A DNA stretch of 64,000 nt, taken from contig JAIWWG010000045.1 in NCBI GenBank assembly GCA_025435555.1, forward strand, positions 186,001 to 250,000, written 5' to 3'. Origin of the DNA: Chytriomyces cf. hyalinus JEL632. Lineage: Eukaryota; Chytridiomycota; Chytridiomycetes; Chytridiales; Chytriomycetaceae. The notes below the pieces were generated by a model, which saw only the letters and a program-made list of their open reading frames with translations, ran no database searches and was not told where the DNA came from. The position numbers and the translations under genes are program-made. Within the stretch, counting starts at the first letter, position 1. Each line of letters starts with the position of its first letter. This document shows, in pieces, positions 11,303-24,479 of the stretch.

Positions 11303-11370
11303 GCAGTCCCCACTATGTACACAACCATCAATAGTCCAGTTGCCAAGTCACAAACTCACAGCAACATAGT
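11303..11370 (+). repeat. Diverged direct repeat, copy 1
   Basis: The segment beginning around 'cagtccccactatgtacac' and running through 'aaccatcaatagtccagttg' resembles 12167-12250 in the same orientation, about 870 bases away, at roughly three bases in four by eye. Confidence 0.4.
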
Positions 11371-12166
11371 ACGTGAAGCGCCTCCAGGTTTGAACTTTCA
11401 CATGACCAGCAAGGATATCATCAGTCCACACATGCTGCATGGAACTAAGTTGTCAGTCCCATCTGGCACATACTCAGTACATGCTGTTGACACTGTTGTC
11501 TGCACATGCTGCCTCTTTCAAGCCCACATCTACCCAAGCTGTTGACACATTGCCGGTTAGTGGCATTCTTTGGCAATTCTCCGTCAGTGTCAGTGACATA
11601 TAGGGTCATGTTCCTCAGCCACCCAAATCATTGAACAACTTGGCACCCATCATAGTCACAACAAATGGTCCATATATGCACACGTTGGGCGTTACTTGAA
11701 GGAACCGTTGCATTTGGAACTGAATGTTACGCCAGGTTTTTCAATTTTCCCTTTTTATACTCCCTAGCACTTATGACAGGGCACTTATGTGACAATCCCA
11801 ACTTATCCTGTTTTTTGAAATCTAGTTACGGCTGGCAGTTGAAGGTTGTTGTGTTTCTTTTCAGAAGCAGAGGAGCCACTGCTCAAATTTGGATTCTGAA
11901 AACCTGATGCTTTCCAATGATGCCCCCAGGAAAGACAATATGAAACCTCAAGACAAGTTGAACCAAGATGCTATGCAAAATACTCTGATTTCCGACGCAT
12001 GGGCTGAGTGTGGGAAAGCAGAGGATCATCAACTGCATAAAGTATGCTGCATGGCAGAGCACATACGAGGTTGTAAAACAAAACTGTCTCTTGCGGATGT
12101 ACTTCAATGTCAAGCTAGAAGTTCTGAATGTTGACTCTCTGATCATTTTTGCAAGGGACTTTTGGA

Positions 12167-12250
12167 CATGAAGTACACAGTACCTATTCATTGTGCACAA
12201 CAATCAACAGTCCACTTGCTACAGTCACAAATAACCCAACACACAGTTCA
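12167..12250 (+). repeat. Diverged direct repeat, copy 2
   Basis: Partner of 11303-11370: it starts with 'acacagtacctattcattg' and runs through 'aacaatcaacagtccacttg'. The match suggests an old internal duplication in the gene-poor stretch. Confidence 0.4.
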
Positions 12251-12706
12251 TACCACCCAGGGCCTCAACACACATGAAACTGACCATGACAGAAAAAACA
12301 GAAAGCACAAGCCAAGTCTTGAAACAGAGGATTTTGGTTAGAAAGCAGCACCCAGGTGGATGCTGACACATGCAAGAAGAGGCATCATTTCAAATGCAAA
12401 GCTGTGACAATTTTGATGAAGGGGGGCTTCCATGGCAAACGGAAAATTGACCATAGACTTACAGGCAAAGCAAGGGTGTTATTTGTATAACACATGTCAC
12501 ATCCTACTGTGCTTGATATGAAGCTTACATTGCACGTTCATCTGTGACTGATTTCTCTGACATCCAGAACCAGTTATTGCAAGTCTGTCAGTCACAAGAA
12601 AAGATTTTGTTGATTCAAAAAAAAAAAAAAAGTAACTGAACCTTCATTTGATATCCCACCCTCATCATCAGCTTAAATAAACGAAACAAAAACACAAAAA
12701 TAACAC

Positions 12707-15700
12707 TCAATTCTCTGCACGCTTTGCTGACTTGTTTCTTGACATTTTGGCAGCTGCAAGTGCCGTCCCCAATGCAAGATTCATCCGCGACGCACGCGTA
12801 TCAAGTCTCCCATTCCCATTCACTGTCACTTCTCGAACCATACTCTCTGTCTGCAACAGTACCTGTGCTCTGACAGAATTGAAGCCATCCATCAACCACG
12901 CCATGTTGGTTTCGAGAGATTGCATTTGTTGCGCAACATTATCAGACTCTTCACGGTTCTTGAGCGCGATGGCGCGGTTGATTGGGAAAAAGGCAAGGTC
13001 ATTCTTTGCAAGAGATTCACTGATGAAAGTTTCGTGGGATGTGTATTCTGTCTTGTCTTTGAGGTCCAAGTGGACGAGGAAGAAGAGGTAGTGCCTGATG
13101 ATAATTTTGAGTTCATTTATGTGTTTGAATATTTTTGGGTTCAAATTTACCAAATATTGTGCTCCTTTTTAATGTGGTGCTCGAATCCTGCAGAATGCCG
13201 TTGAAATTCGGATGCGTTGATTGAGCAAATGTAGCACTGGTTCCTCAAGTCGTCGTTAATGTCCTTTCGCTCCTCTCGAAGCTGTCCAAACGTGTCGAAG
13301 ATGATACTGTTGTGGGGAAAGTGTACCAGTAAGTTTCACATCCTTAAAAAAAGAATGAGACACGCAATTGATTTCGGACATACCCAAAGACCACATTGAG
13401 CAAGAAGACAATCACAATCAAAAAGAAGGTCAGGTCCAGAACAACACGTGCACCATAGTATTCCTTCTTGGGGTCGACAGGGACTTCGAGAAGCTCGCCG
13501 ATTCCTCCGCCTGATCGCAGTCTTTCAAAAACTTGTGCGTTAATAAAGCTTTCTCTCTTGAGGGGCCGACAAACTTTACCCGTAACTCAGTACGGTCAAA
13601 AAACAGCTAAACAGAGACTGACAGTGCAACCCTTGCTGCTCGTTGAATGCGTGGCGGAAAAATACGAATCCAATGACACTGTAGATGTAGATGATGATGA
13701 CTCCCAAAAGTACCTGGTGCACGTAAACCACATGAGAATGTATGATGTGAGAAACCAGCGCAAAGCAAGTACCGTTTTAGACAAGGAACTCCAGTTCATT
13801 GTCACTGACGCAATGACTCCATGCAGCACAGCATCCCGGTACATGAAATCCAGCAGGTGCACAGCATACAAGGATGGGTACTGTAACCCCAATACAGCCA
13901 ACAGAACCATGGCGGCGTGGTAAAATGCCTTGGGTTCATAAAAGAATCCGCGAAACAGATCCACTGTCTTGAGTTCAGTGGACTGACAAAAACAGAGTTT
14001 TAAACTTAACTTTGAATGTGAAGGAGTGCAAAGTTATAAACTTACCTGCAGTTCCTGAACACTCTTGAGCTCAATCTTTTCACCACCTTCCCAGGCGCGC
14101 TGTTCATTGTCTTGCTTAATCTTTGAGTTTTCGTTAATCAGTTGCTGAATGCGTCTTCGATTGATGAGGAGTGGTAGTTGGGTGACCATAAACTCGGACG
14201 ATGACAGAATCTGAGAGAACCAAAGAATCAAATTCAGACTCCCCCGCAAATCAATCTCTTCCACAGGAAACGTGCTCACCCAAAAAAAGATTTGAATAAG
14301 TCCCAAAAACGTGCGCCCATGATCGACAAACGCCGGACACTTTGAAAAGTCGTCGTGATCCAGATCCCCGGTTGGCGCCACCATGCAAAACATGTTTCCA
14401 ACGTTGATTACAAGGGTTAGAATATACGCGCTGCGCCACCAGTAGCTGTGTCCCTTTGCAAGTTTTTTCAACCAAATGTTTTCTGGAAAAGTTTTTTTTG
14501 AGTTTTACGTGTGAGGGAAAGATTTTCAGGTATTTTTTACCTTCGACCAAAGATTGGTTTCGAATTTCGTAAATAATGTCTTGCGACTGGTTCACAAAAT
14601 CTTCAACTTTTTCTTGCGGCGTGTTTCTGTTGAAGCAATGTGGATCAACACTCCCCTCAATTTTTCTACCAAGCGTTAATCCTCACCTTTTCCTCATCCA
14701 CAAGAACCTATCCTTAGTATAGCTCCTCAGATGAAAGCAAATGTCAGGAATCGGAAACAAGACAGTATACAGCCGCTTCTCAACAGCGTTATTGAGCTCC
14801 CGCACAATCTCGATCCTTCCCGTTTTGTTGTTGAACGAATTGAATGCGAGATTCCGTTCGCACTGGCTTCGCGAGTCAGGGGTCATGTATGGGAGCAATG
14901 TGGCAATCAGCATGGAATAGATGAATCCCATTTCTTTGGGAGATGATTCATTTTCTTCAGTTTCGGATTCGGATTCGCCTTCTTGTGTGTGTACATCATT
15001 TTTTATGTTTGCCAAGAATCCTCCTTTGTTAGTTTGGCAGTCTGATGGATTTTCTGGAACTGTTGGAAGGGAATGCTCGCTCTTTGTTTCAGTAAGACTT
15101 TCAGTTGCTTCATTCGATACTGTTGACGCTTTCAAGTTGAATCGGCGCCAAATGATGTTAAGCACGGCTGCAAGAAGTGGGATTACGATGAGCATTCTGT
15201 GTTGAATTCATCAAAAGCGACTCACCTTGGATACGTGGACGCCAAGTCGCTTTCCATTCATCTAAAGCCTCTTGAGTAATGATTTGGACGAGTTCTTGCG
15301 TCGCTGCGAACGCGTATTGCCTGTTTATAACAAGTTGATAGGCTGTATTTTCCTGACCACTTTCCACACTCACGTTGCTTTCACGATCGTTTCTCGATTC
15401 GCCATCGCTTTCAATTCGGCACGGACACGGTGTCTCCTCTCCTCTTCTTCCTTGCTGTCGAGGTTATGTGCACTGTCCCTGGGATAAATAAAGCCGTGTA
15501 AGCTGTCTTTCCAACAAAATCTCCAATTGTATAGTTTACAAGTTTTTAAGCAAGCCCTGAAGGTCGACGGTCAATGCCATCTGCTTAAACACGGCCCTGG
15601 TATCATCATCTGCGTCGTCTTCCAGCAATGAAAGCAGACAAAGCGCGCTTTTTCCTTTCAGCTCAACGACTTGGTCTTCAGAGCAGAATTTGTAGTCGCT

Positions 15701-18700
15701 CACGAGGATGTAGTTGATCGCTTGCACAATCTTTGCTTGGAAAATGATGACTTGGTTTTGCGTAGATCCCTGGGGTATTTGCAAGTGTAGAGTTATGTTG
15801 ATGTGATGTTACTACCGATTAAAATAGCGCTCACCTGAGACAGATCAATCAACGTATCAAACACTTGAATCATCAACGGAATAACTTGCGCATCATGCAC
15901 CGCCACAGCCGCGTGAAGAAAGTCAACAACATCCCGAATCAAATTAAAGGTTTTGATATTATCAGGCTGAATGCGCATGTACTCTTGAATACGGAAATTG
16001 TGCCCCTCAACAAGAAGTTGCAGCAGTCGCATGACAGACCGAATCGCACTGTACTCTCCGTCCTCGGAGCCACCGGACCCTGCTACTGAGGGCGCGTCTA
16101 CTTCGTATTCTGATACGCTGAGGAGACTGTTTTTGGAGTCGGAGATTCCGGAGGATACCATGATGGAAGAGTGGGATCCGAAAGGCGTGCCTTGGCCTGG
16201 GATTGTTGGCTTTACTGTTGTTGGTTCGGAGGCACCTTCGTTTTGGGCGGTTCCATCTGATTCGGGGTTGCTGTGGTGAATATCCTGGAGCTCTTTAATC
16301 TCGCGAACTTGGACCGTGTACTTTTTCATGGTTTCATGGACGCAGTAAAAGAATCTCTCTTCCCTGATAAATGAGGTGGAGTTAATAAATATGTTCAGTT
16401 TTTCGGTAAAACTTACCTTGTTCCCAGCCAGTAGTTTTCGAGCGTATTTTGAATTTCGCGGTTTCCGCCGTCAAGTAAAACAATGAGCACCCTCAGCGAC
16501 GCTGAAAACACACCAACGCGATCCGAGGTGAGCAGCTTCTCCGCCATTAAAGTGCATCCAAGGTTGTTTAACAATTTCTGTGCCAACACTTTCAGCGCCT
16601 CCGCTTTTAACCACTTGTCTGGATGCCTGGCTCTATCCACGGATTCTACATTCTTGATTTGCTCTGTAATTAGTGCTTCCAGGATTTTAAGTGTTTTGAT
16701 ATCGTATTTGACATCATCTCGCGTTTTGGATGTTTTGATTCTTCGCTTGCGTTGGCCGCGTTTTGGTGATTGTGTTTGGACTGAGGTTCCGTTTGCTGAC
16801 TCTTCCAAATATTGAATAATGGATTTTGTTGGGGAGCACATGGAGATGAATTCGGAAGAGGAGGGTCTCTTGTCCAATGGGAGTTCGAACTTGGCCGCTG
16901 TTACCCGTTGCAGCGTTAATTGAAACTAGGGATCTGATCACATAAACTAAATGATTTACCCAGCATATGGAATTCATTTGCGCTCATGGATTTGATGGCA
17001 GGATCTTGTGCAATACGGTTTAACAAATCCATCACCCCCTCATTCACCGCAAACACGTTCTTGTTTTCCAAGTATTCTCCAGAAAGTTCAAAAGAGCCTG
17101 GAGGAGATTGAGATTGCAAGCGATCGCCGATTCTCCAATGATCGTACTCGCTGCCGTTGTATTTGTGGCCTTCGAAACCGGCGTCGGCGATTGCGCGCAG
17201 TGCACCGACAAGAAGATCGCATCTCTTTTTCTGCGAGCGCGAGTAATGTGCCAAATCTGTCAAATCATCGACCAACTGCTCAATCGCTGCGTGTGACTCG
17301 GAGTTTTGAAGCGAGGTTGATTGCTGAAAGTGCGAAAAGAAGCTCGTAATGAATTTTACAATCCCGTCAAATAAGAAAGCTTCCGCGTCCTTATCAACGG
17401 GCCGCTTTGCGCGCAGTTCGTTCTTGCACTCGCTCACGTGGTTCGTGATGAATTCCAAGAAGCGCCACGATCGAGCGTCTTTGTGGATTCGTTCGGGATG
17501 TTTCTCGTTGTCTTCTTCGCCTGCTGCTTCAATGAATGCAGTGACGAGTAGACATGCGAGAGAGTTTTTTAAAGGGATTGTTGCGAGAGTGGAGTTGAGC
17601 ATTGTGAGGATCTCGTTCACGGATAGGATTGTTTGGCACATCTGAAAATGACCGAGATGTTAATGACTGGTAAGGTTTAACGTGACATTAAACTCACCAG
17701 CTGCATCATGTAGTTTCCGTCTTCGCAGCATTCTGCCAGCAGCGAAATAACTTGTTCAAAATATTCAATCGGCACAAGTGCTGCTGTTTCTTCCCTTTTC
17801 TCGGTCGATTTGCGCGAAATCGGCTTCAACGCAGCAGCCAGTTCGAGATTGCTTCCATACGACTGATTAGCCGAATTCAGTCTTGAATGCGATCGAAGCA
17901 CATCCGTCACGCGCGATTCGAGGCTCAAGATCCCATTGTCCAAGCCATCCCCGTTTGTCTGAAGCGACTTTAAATGTTCGGCCAAGTCCCGCTTAAACAT
18001 GGACAGCAACTGGTTCAAATCCAGATACGTTTTCCTATTTTCCAAAAGATTCTTTAGAACCATTGCCTGGTTCCGTTTCAAGATTTTCCCGTCGGCTCTG
18101 ACGAGGCATTTTAGCAAGCGGATGTATTCCCATCGATTTCCTCGCGAGAGTTCGAGGATTTGGAGGATGTGTTGGTCTGTTAGTTTCACGCAAATGTCGG
18201 GGCTTTGTTGAAGAAAGTATCCCAAGTACTCTACGCATGAGAAAGAAGTTTCCTCGGTCGCGCCGCTTAACCGCGGGTTCGTGCAGTCCAGCAGTAGCTC
18301 GATATTTTCAATGATTAGACCTTGATGTGTTGGGTTCCCGTCGGCAAACCGGAACAAGAATTCGAAAACTGATTTCAAAATCCCCGACTGAATAACTTTC
18401 AACGGAGATTGCAGCGTCTCGATCGATTTCTGATCCGGAAGAACGAGACTATCGCTCGATGCGCCGGGTTCAGAACTCAATCGGGAGTCGGCCGAGTGGT
18501 CAGATGATCCTCCAGATTTTTTGGCGTCTGAAGGTCTCACGGATTTGGCAACAGCGTGTGCGAGCCGGTTTTTGAGTAGAGCAAAGACCCATTTGTGGAT
18601 TCCGAGGTTGCGGATGACGACTTGATTGACAGTGTCAGGTTTGTTTAGTTGCTCATCGCTGTTGACACCGCTGATGACTGTGTCTGAGGCTGTTGGGCCT

Positions 18701-21700
18701 GTTGTAACTGTGCCGAGGACGCATAGGTGGGCCAAGTTTTCCAGCAAGGTCATCATTTTCCAGGCGGCCTGGAAATCAATCCCGCCCAGAATTGTATCTT
18801 TGATGGACTCGGAGGCCACCGCCGTACCAACACCAGACTCTGTAAAAATCGACAATTGATGCTGAATCCAGTGATACGTGTTAATGTGCGGTTCATCGTT
18901 CAGGAGAATGCAGGTTCGAGAAATGTCGATAATCTCTTCGACAGACGCGAACATTCGATGCAGCAAACGGACGGCGCATTGCTTCAATTTGGGGCTTTCG
19001 TATCGGAGCAGTTCGAGGAGGATAGGGCTGAGTACGTCGCGGAGACGAAAGTATGCCGTTTCGTCCATGATTGTTGCGAGCAAGGTTTGAATGTTGGAGT
19101 ACCCGCACGCGATGTCTGTTTTGTTTTCTGATGACGACTGCTTACCACCCGGTCTAAACAAAGATTGTTAGGATATGCATGGAGACCCACTCGGCTCTGT
19201 GCGCTTACCTGAAGAAATCGTACCAGTAATGTAAGAAAAGGTATGTCCGCATCTCGAGGCGCAGTTGAACCAATTGCTCCATAATCAAACAAATCTCAAT
19301 CTTGGACTGGATAATTGGCTGGTTCCACTCGTTGAACTCGAATCTCTCGGCGGTCCACCACCCAGATTTCTCCTTCTCGCTGCTCGAGGCCATGTCATCA
19401 TCGCTGGAAATTTAATGAAATCGAAGGAGACTTTAAGTTTTAAAGATGGATTAACGACAGGTCCTTGTTACCGCGAATCCGTTTTGCCATCAAGAATCGT
19501 CATCAAAATTCGGAAAAGATTCTTAATAGACTTCTCATCATTCACAAACCCAAAATTCACAAGCGCCTTCGTCAACTTCAAAATACTCAGCACAAGTTGA
19601 TTCGCAGACACATGCTGCGCAACCTGCTTCGACTGCGTGGCGAGAAACGTTGATGCCCAAGCGGGAAGCTGGGTCAAGATTGCGTACTCGCTGCTGCCAT
19701 CGTTTTGTTGCGCTTTTTTCAAAATTTCTGTGAACGTTGGATGCGATTGGATGGATTCGATTGGGAAGACATAGTCGGAGATGAGTGGTGTGATTGGGAA
19801 CCTGTCAATGAAAACAACTGCAACTTTAAACGTTAGCTACCAGTGCCCGTATAAGCCAGCAAAAAAATTACTCTTACCTCGTATCAAGTCCCCATAAAGT
19901 GCGCGCACGGTATCCGGCAGGTTATCATTACAAACTCCCACATAACACTCCTTCAACGATAAAATACTCCATTCCGTCGTAAGCAATTGAATAACCTTCG
20001 AATTCTGGCCTAAGCACAACGCACGATAAAGCTTCAATGTCGCTTCAAAATATTCCGCAACAGCAGCGCGTTGAGGAATACTCTTTTTGTTGAGCGAAGA
20101 ATCGACGGCGGATGAAGTTAACCCTTTCAACTTGTTTCCACTCATTGTTCGGCGGCGAGATGTTCCGCTTCCTGGGGCCGCCATGACGAGTTTTTGTTGT
20201 GGTTCGGTTTTCGTTTTTATGCAGAGTTCTTCGAGTGGGATCCATTTTCGAAAGAGGCGTTCGGTTGCGGGGAGGACTTCGAGGGAGTTGGAGGCGGAAA
20301 CACGGGTTCGAAACAAGTGTGTCGGTAGTAAGTCGTCCTTCACAAGTTTAGTGCCTGTGCTATCCTGGCCCGCCGCTTCGGCGGCAGTAACAGCCAGGAG
20401 CTTTGTTGCAATTGTCAACTGATGTGCTGGCATGGATATCCCGTCGCAATAACACATTGCAATCAAGAAACTGACATACGACGGGTTCCTATCTCTCGCC
20501 AACAAACTGATAAAACTTTCAATCTGCACGTCACTAATTTTCTGGACGATACTTGGGTTTCCATCAATCAACTGCATCAAAGTGTCTGCTGCACCAATGT
20601 TGAGATCAATATGTGAACTGATGGTCATGAAATTTTCAGCCACATGGCTTTGATTCGTGTGTTCACTGCCAAGCAGGAATTGTTTCAAGACGCGGTAAAT
20701 GTGGCGGAATAGGCGGGCGAGGATTTCTTGATCGCCGCGTTTGATTTCTACAGCGGATACAGTTGCTTCTTGGCCGGTTTTGTCTGGTGAGAAGGTGTTG
20801 TTGGATTGGATCACGCGGTAATGTACGGCAGTATCACGGGGAGACACTGCACTTCGTTGGACAGAGCGGGATCGGCCGCGGATTGGTTTTCCGCGGTTTC
20901 GAGTACCGTTGGGACTGTCTGCTGCATCGGTGATTTCAATATGACGATTCTGCATGGGTTCAATTTCGCAGGGGTGGCCGCTTTGAAGTTCGTGCAGTGC
21001 TACTTGGAGTTTGAATCGTTCTCCCGCGCAAAAGGGGATTGTTAGGAAGTTGAGCAAGATGTCCACGATTGATGTTTCGCGAAGTAGGGTTTGGTGAACT
21101 GGATGGAACCTTGTCAGTCAAAAATGTCGAGCAAGGGAAGAGTGGAAATACAGCTTACGTATTATCGGTGTTCCCTCTCTTTTAAAAGGATCCATTGTGT
21201 TGGATTTGGTGCAAAAGTAAATCAACGACGTCTGTTACATTCGGGTTGAGAAGTGTTTCATTGAAGCTGCTTAAATCAGACTCACCAGAATCATTCGAAA
21301 CGTGCGATCTTCGCGTGTTCTGATTGGGTACTGCGCTGAGGTTGATTCGCTGCCTGGCCTCTCGCGAATGACGAATTGGAGGATCCATGGAAGGTACGAA
21401 TGAACAAAGATGAACTTGTCCACCAATTCCTGTTCGGCGATTGAGACGGCAAAGTCTGTGTCAAAAGAAACTTGATTTCAGCCTTTCTCAATATATGCTT
21501 CATATAACAAGCACTTACAATCATCCATATGGTTTTCGCTCGTTGCAACAATGAAATCTGGCCGTGTAGCCACACTCATTCCCTTCCGCGATTTAAACGG
21601 CTTCTCCATTTTCTGGGCCAAAGTCGGATGCAACCAAGCACCCGTCGCATGATGCTGAATCCTCAAAAACGCACCCGAAGAAATCACGGGCATCGTTTCC

Positions 21701-24137
21701 GTGTTGACCTGTCCAAACACAAACACGGTAGCATCATTTTCCAAGGTTTCATCGGATCCTGTTTGCTTCCTTGCACTGAGTTTGTCGGAACTCTTGTCTC
21801 GACTTGCTGGAACGAGTTCAACGAGTAATCCGCTTGAATCTTCGCTTTCTTCGGTTGAAAGTTCGAAATTCTTGCGTACGGCGAGGTACATGTTGTTGGC
21901 CGCGTGACGCAGTCGGACCGGGGAACCCCATTGAATCGCTTCCCCCGATAAACAGTCTGCCGCGTTTTCAATCTGCCACATGCTGAGACACGAGCTTCCA
22001 TCTTGTGGGTTTAATGGGTCAAAATGATATTCATGGAGCTGCACTTTTTGTTCGTCTAGTCCACCGGCTTGGAATGTTGCTTCTGCGAGTTTGATGAGGG
22101 GTGGGCAAGCGAGGTAGCCGCTTTTTTCCTTGTGGTAGAGGCAGATAAATTTTCCGCCTTGGATGGTTCGGCTGGAGGTTGTTGAGATTGTGGTTGGGAC
22201 TGTTGGTGTTATCGTTGACGTTGTTGCTGGGATTGGGATTCCAAGGGCTGACAAGACATTCTGAGGGCTTCCTGTGACACCGACTGCGGCAGGAGAAATG
22301 ACTGGCTGAAGTAAGGGATGGTAATCTGCGTTTTGAGCGGCTCGAAATAACCGCATTGTCCATCCATGAGGTTGAACAGACGCGCAAGCTTCACGAATGT
22401 CCAGCGTGGGTGACGATGATGGCTCATCGGCGGGGTATCCGATGGGTTGGCAGGCAATGTTGAGCATTGCAGTGTCATTTAAAAGCTTGAATTTGGCTGG
22501 TTTGGGTTGGTCGCGGAATCAGTTTTTTTTTTTTATTTTTTATTTTTTAAAATGAATATTACCTGAATTCAGATACGCTTCTGTAGCAACAGACTTGAAC
22601 ACAATAACATCTCCACATCGTACAGGTTCTCCGTCCACCCTTATTCTAAACTTTGGTAAAATTCGAAATAAGCATTCTCGACGCAACTCTCGTTCCATTT
22701 CAATGGGCATGGCTGTAGGTTCGTGATGGCAGGTTTCTCGAGAGTTTACTGATAGGTAGCGTCTTGTGTGGATATTGTAGAGTTGGACGATGCTGCCGTA
22801 AATCACTGAAGGGGTTGTATGAGGGCGATTTCGATAACCGGAAAGAACGAAATGTAACAAACCTGTCTGCCCACGCAGACGCAAAAAATCGACTTCATTG
22901 TTTCGCGCCTCTAGAATGGCAGCTTGTTTGAGCGACTCCACGCGCGCAGGGTCTTCTCCGTCTTTTGGGATTGCTGCTCGTTGAAGAAGCCCATTGTAAA
23001 ACAAGTCATCGTCCACATCACATTCGATCGACTGTCGGTATATCTAGGAACATTTTTTAAGTCAGTATATATATCAGTAGAGTTAAGCAAACGCGAGAGT
23101 ACCTTGCTGTCACGGTACACCATCTGCGGTTCAATACGGTACACGCATTTCATCAAGTCTCCTGAGGTTGCAGCGCGTGGAGCCCAGTTTTCCAACACGA
23201 ACGCGCGCTTCTTGACTTGTCCATCTGAAAAAAGCATTCGATTCTGTTCACTCATCAACACAAGTTCGTCTCCCAATTGAAGGAATCGATCTGGCGGCGT
23301 TGTTGTATTCTGTGGGAGCATTTTGGCTGGTTTTTTGGATGATGACTGTTGTGGGGTTATGAAACTGCCGAACGCTTTTTTGTCGGACAGGGGTGATTTC
23401 TTGAAGGCGTCATTTAGGGATACGCTAGTGCCTTTATGTGCGGTGGGCGGCTTTGGAAGCTGCATTCCTTGTGGTAGCATGCCTAAACCTGGGAGCGTGA
23501 TGCATGACGCTGTGTCATTGGAAGGTGAGGTTTCCGGCGGTGAAATTGCTCTGCTTTTGCCTTTGGATTTCATGTTTGAGATGGGTTGGATTGTTGACTT
23601 TTCGAGTCTGGGAGACGTTGGTGGTGCAAGCGATTCTTTCGCAGCTGGGGGTGGTGAAAGTGACACTGGCATTGCAGGTACTTCTGGGTACGGTTGGGCC
23701 GAGAGAGGAGACGGAAGCCCGATGGCGCTGCTCGTAAAGCTTGGAATGAATGAATGGTCGGACCCCGTGCCAAGAGTAGAGTGAAGCTCAGGGATGGGTT
23801 CATTGATGAGAGCAGTACTTGTTGTCTGAGAAGATGACGAAGATTGCTCGGAATTGTGAACACTCGTTCCTTGCATTGATTCAGAGTCTCGTGGGAGAGA
23901 TTGGCCGCGTTTCGAGCTAGCAACGCTTTTTGAAGATGTCGATGAAGTGGATCGTTCGCGGTCTTTGTTCTCTACCGAGGCGCGGAAGGTTGGGAGGGGA
24001 CGGCCGCTCATTCGCTCAAAGATGGTTGCTGTGGTGGGAGATACGCTCTTGTCTCGATCTCGGTCACGGTGCTGCTGGGATTCGTCATCGGATGCGTCGT
24101 CAGAGTCGCGCCGTTCCTTCTTTTTGAGAAAGTTCAT
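12707..24137 (-). CDS. ITPR-like (IP3/ryanodine receptor family) intracellular calcium channel
   Basis: A single gene of about 11.4 kb in roughly twenty exons, about 3,300 residues. The start at 24137 gives 'MNFLKKKERRDSDD'. Domains in order: a Ser/Pro-rich extension of about 290 residues; the Ins145/beta-trefoil region ('FLQLGDELVLM', 'YGSIVQLYN'); MIR repeats (22500-21500, 'WQIENAADCLSGEAIQWGS'); a first RIH domain (20700-20400, 'HTNQSHVAENF'); a second RIH-like block (18400-18000); RIH-associated domain (16100-15850, 'LLVEGHNFRIQEYMRIQ'); then the membrane channel (15200-13300). The selectivity filter reads 'LRSGGGIGELLEVPVD' near 13480-13520, the gate helix runs into 'IIFDTFGQLREER', and the conserved C2H2 finger follows ('CYIC', then 'GFEHHIKKEHNIWHY'). 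The protein ends at 12707. The family releases Ca2+ from internal stores. Residues that contact IP3 in animal receptors appear not to be kept, so the trigger may differ. Confidence 0.9.
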
Positions 24138-24479
24138 GCGTGCTCTGTGTGTGCAGTTAGTGTATATGTGTTGGTTCGTGTGGTTGGTGTGTGGAGACGG
24201 CAGCTTTTGTTGTAAGAGATGCCGTGATGGAACAAGGGATTTACCTCGCAAAAAAGGTTCGCACGTAAATTTGAGAAGCGACTTTATCTCGACTGAAACG
24301 AAAAAATAACGGAAAAAGTAACCATTTCTTCCATCCTTTGCCGTTGCCCAGCTCCAGGTCTCCTCCCTGTTTACCCCTCATCCCGAAGCCTCCCAACAGC
24401 AGCAACAGCAGCAACAGCCAGCATCAATAACCCCAGCATCGAAACTGCAACGAGGACATCATCTTCTTTTTGTTTAAGG

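Larger units (their letters stand above)
10462..12706. other. Gene-poor stretch of decayed repeat DNA
   Basis: About 2.2 kb without a convincing gene. The longest frame (11030-11545, 171 codons) has no recognisable domain and a composition unlike the neighbours. The DNA is richer in CA/TG words than the flanking genes. It contains a diverged internal duplication (11303-11370 and 12167-12250) and a poly-A run near 12619-12632. Most likely the remains of an old mobile element; the family cannot be told from the sequence alone. Confidence 0.5.

Noticed and set aside
11030-11545. 171-codon frame in the gene desert
   Set aside because: No recognisable domain, repeat-like composition and part of a duplicated unit; more likely element debris than a host gene.
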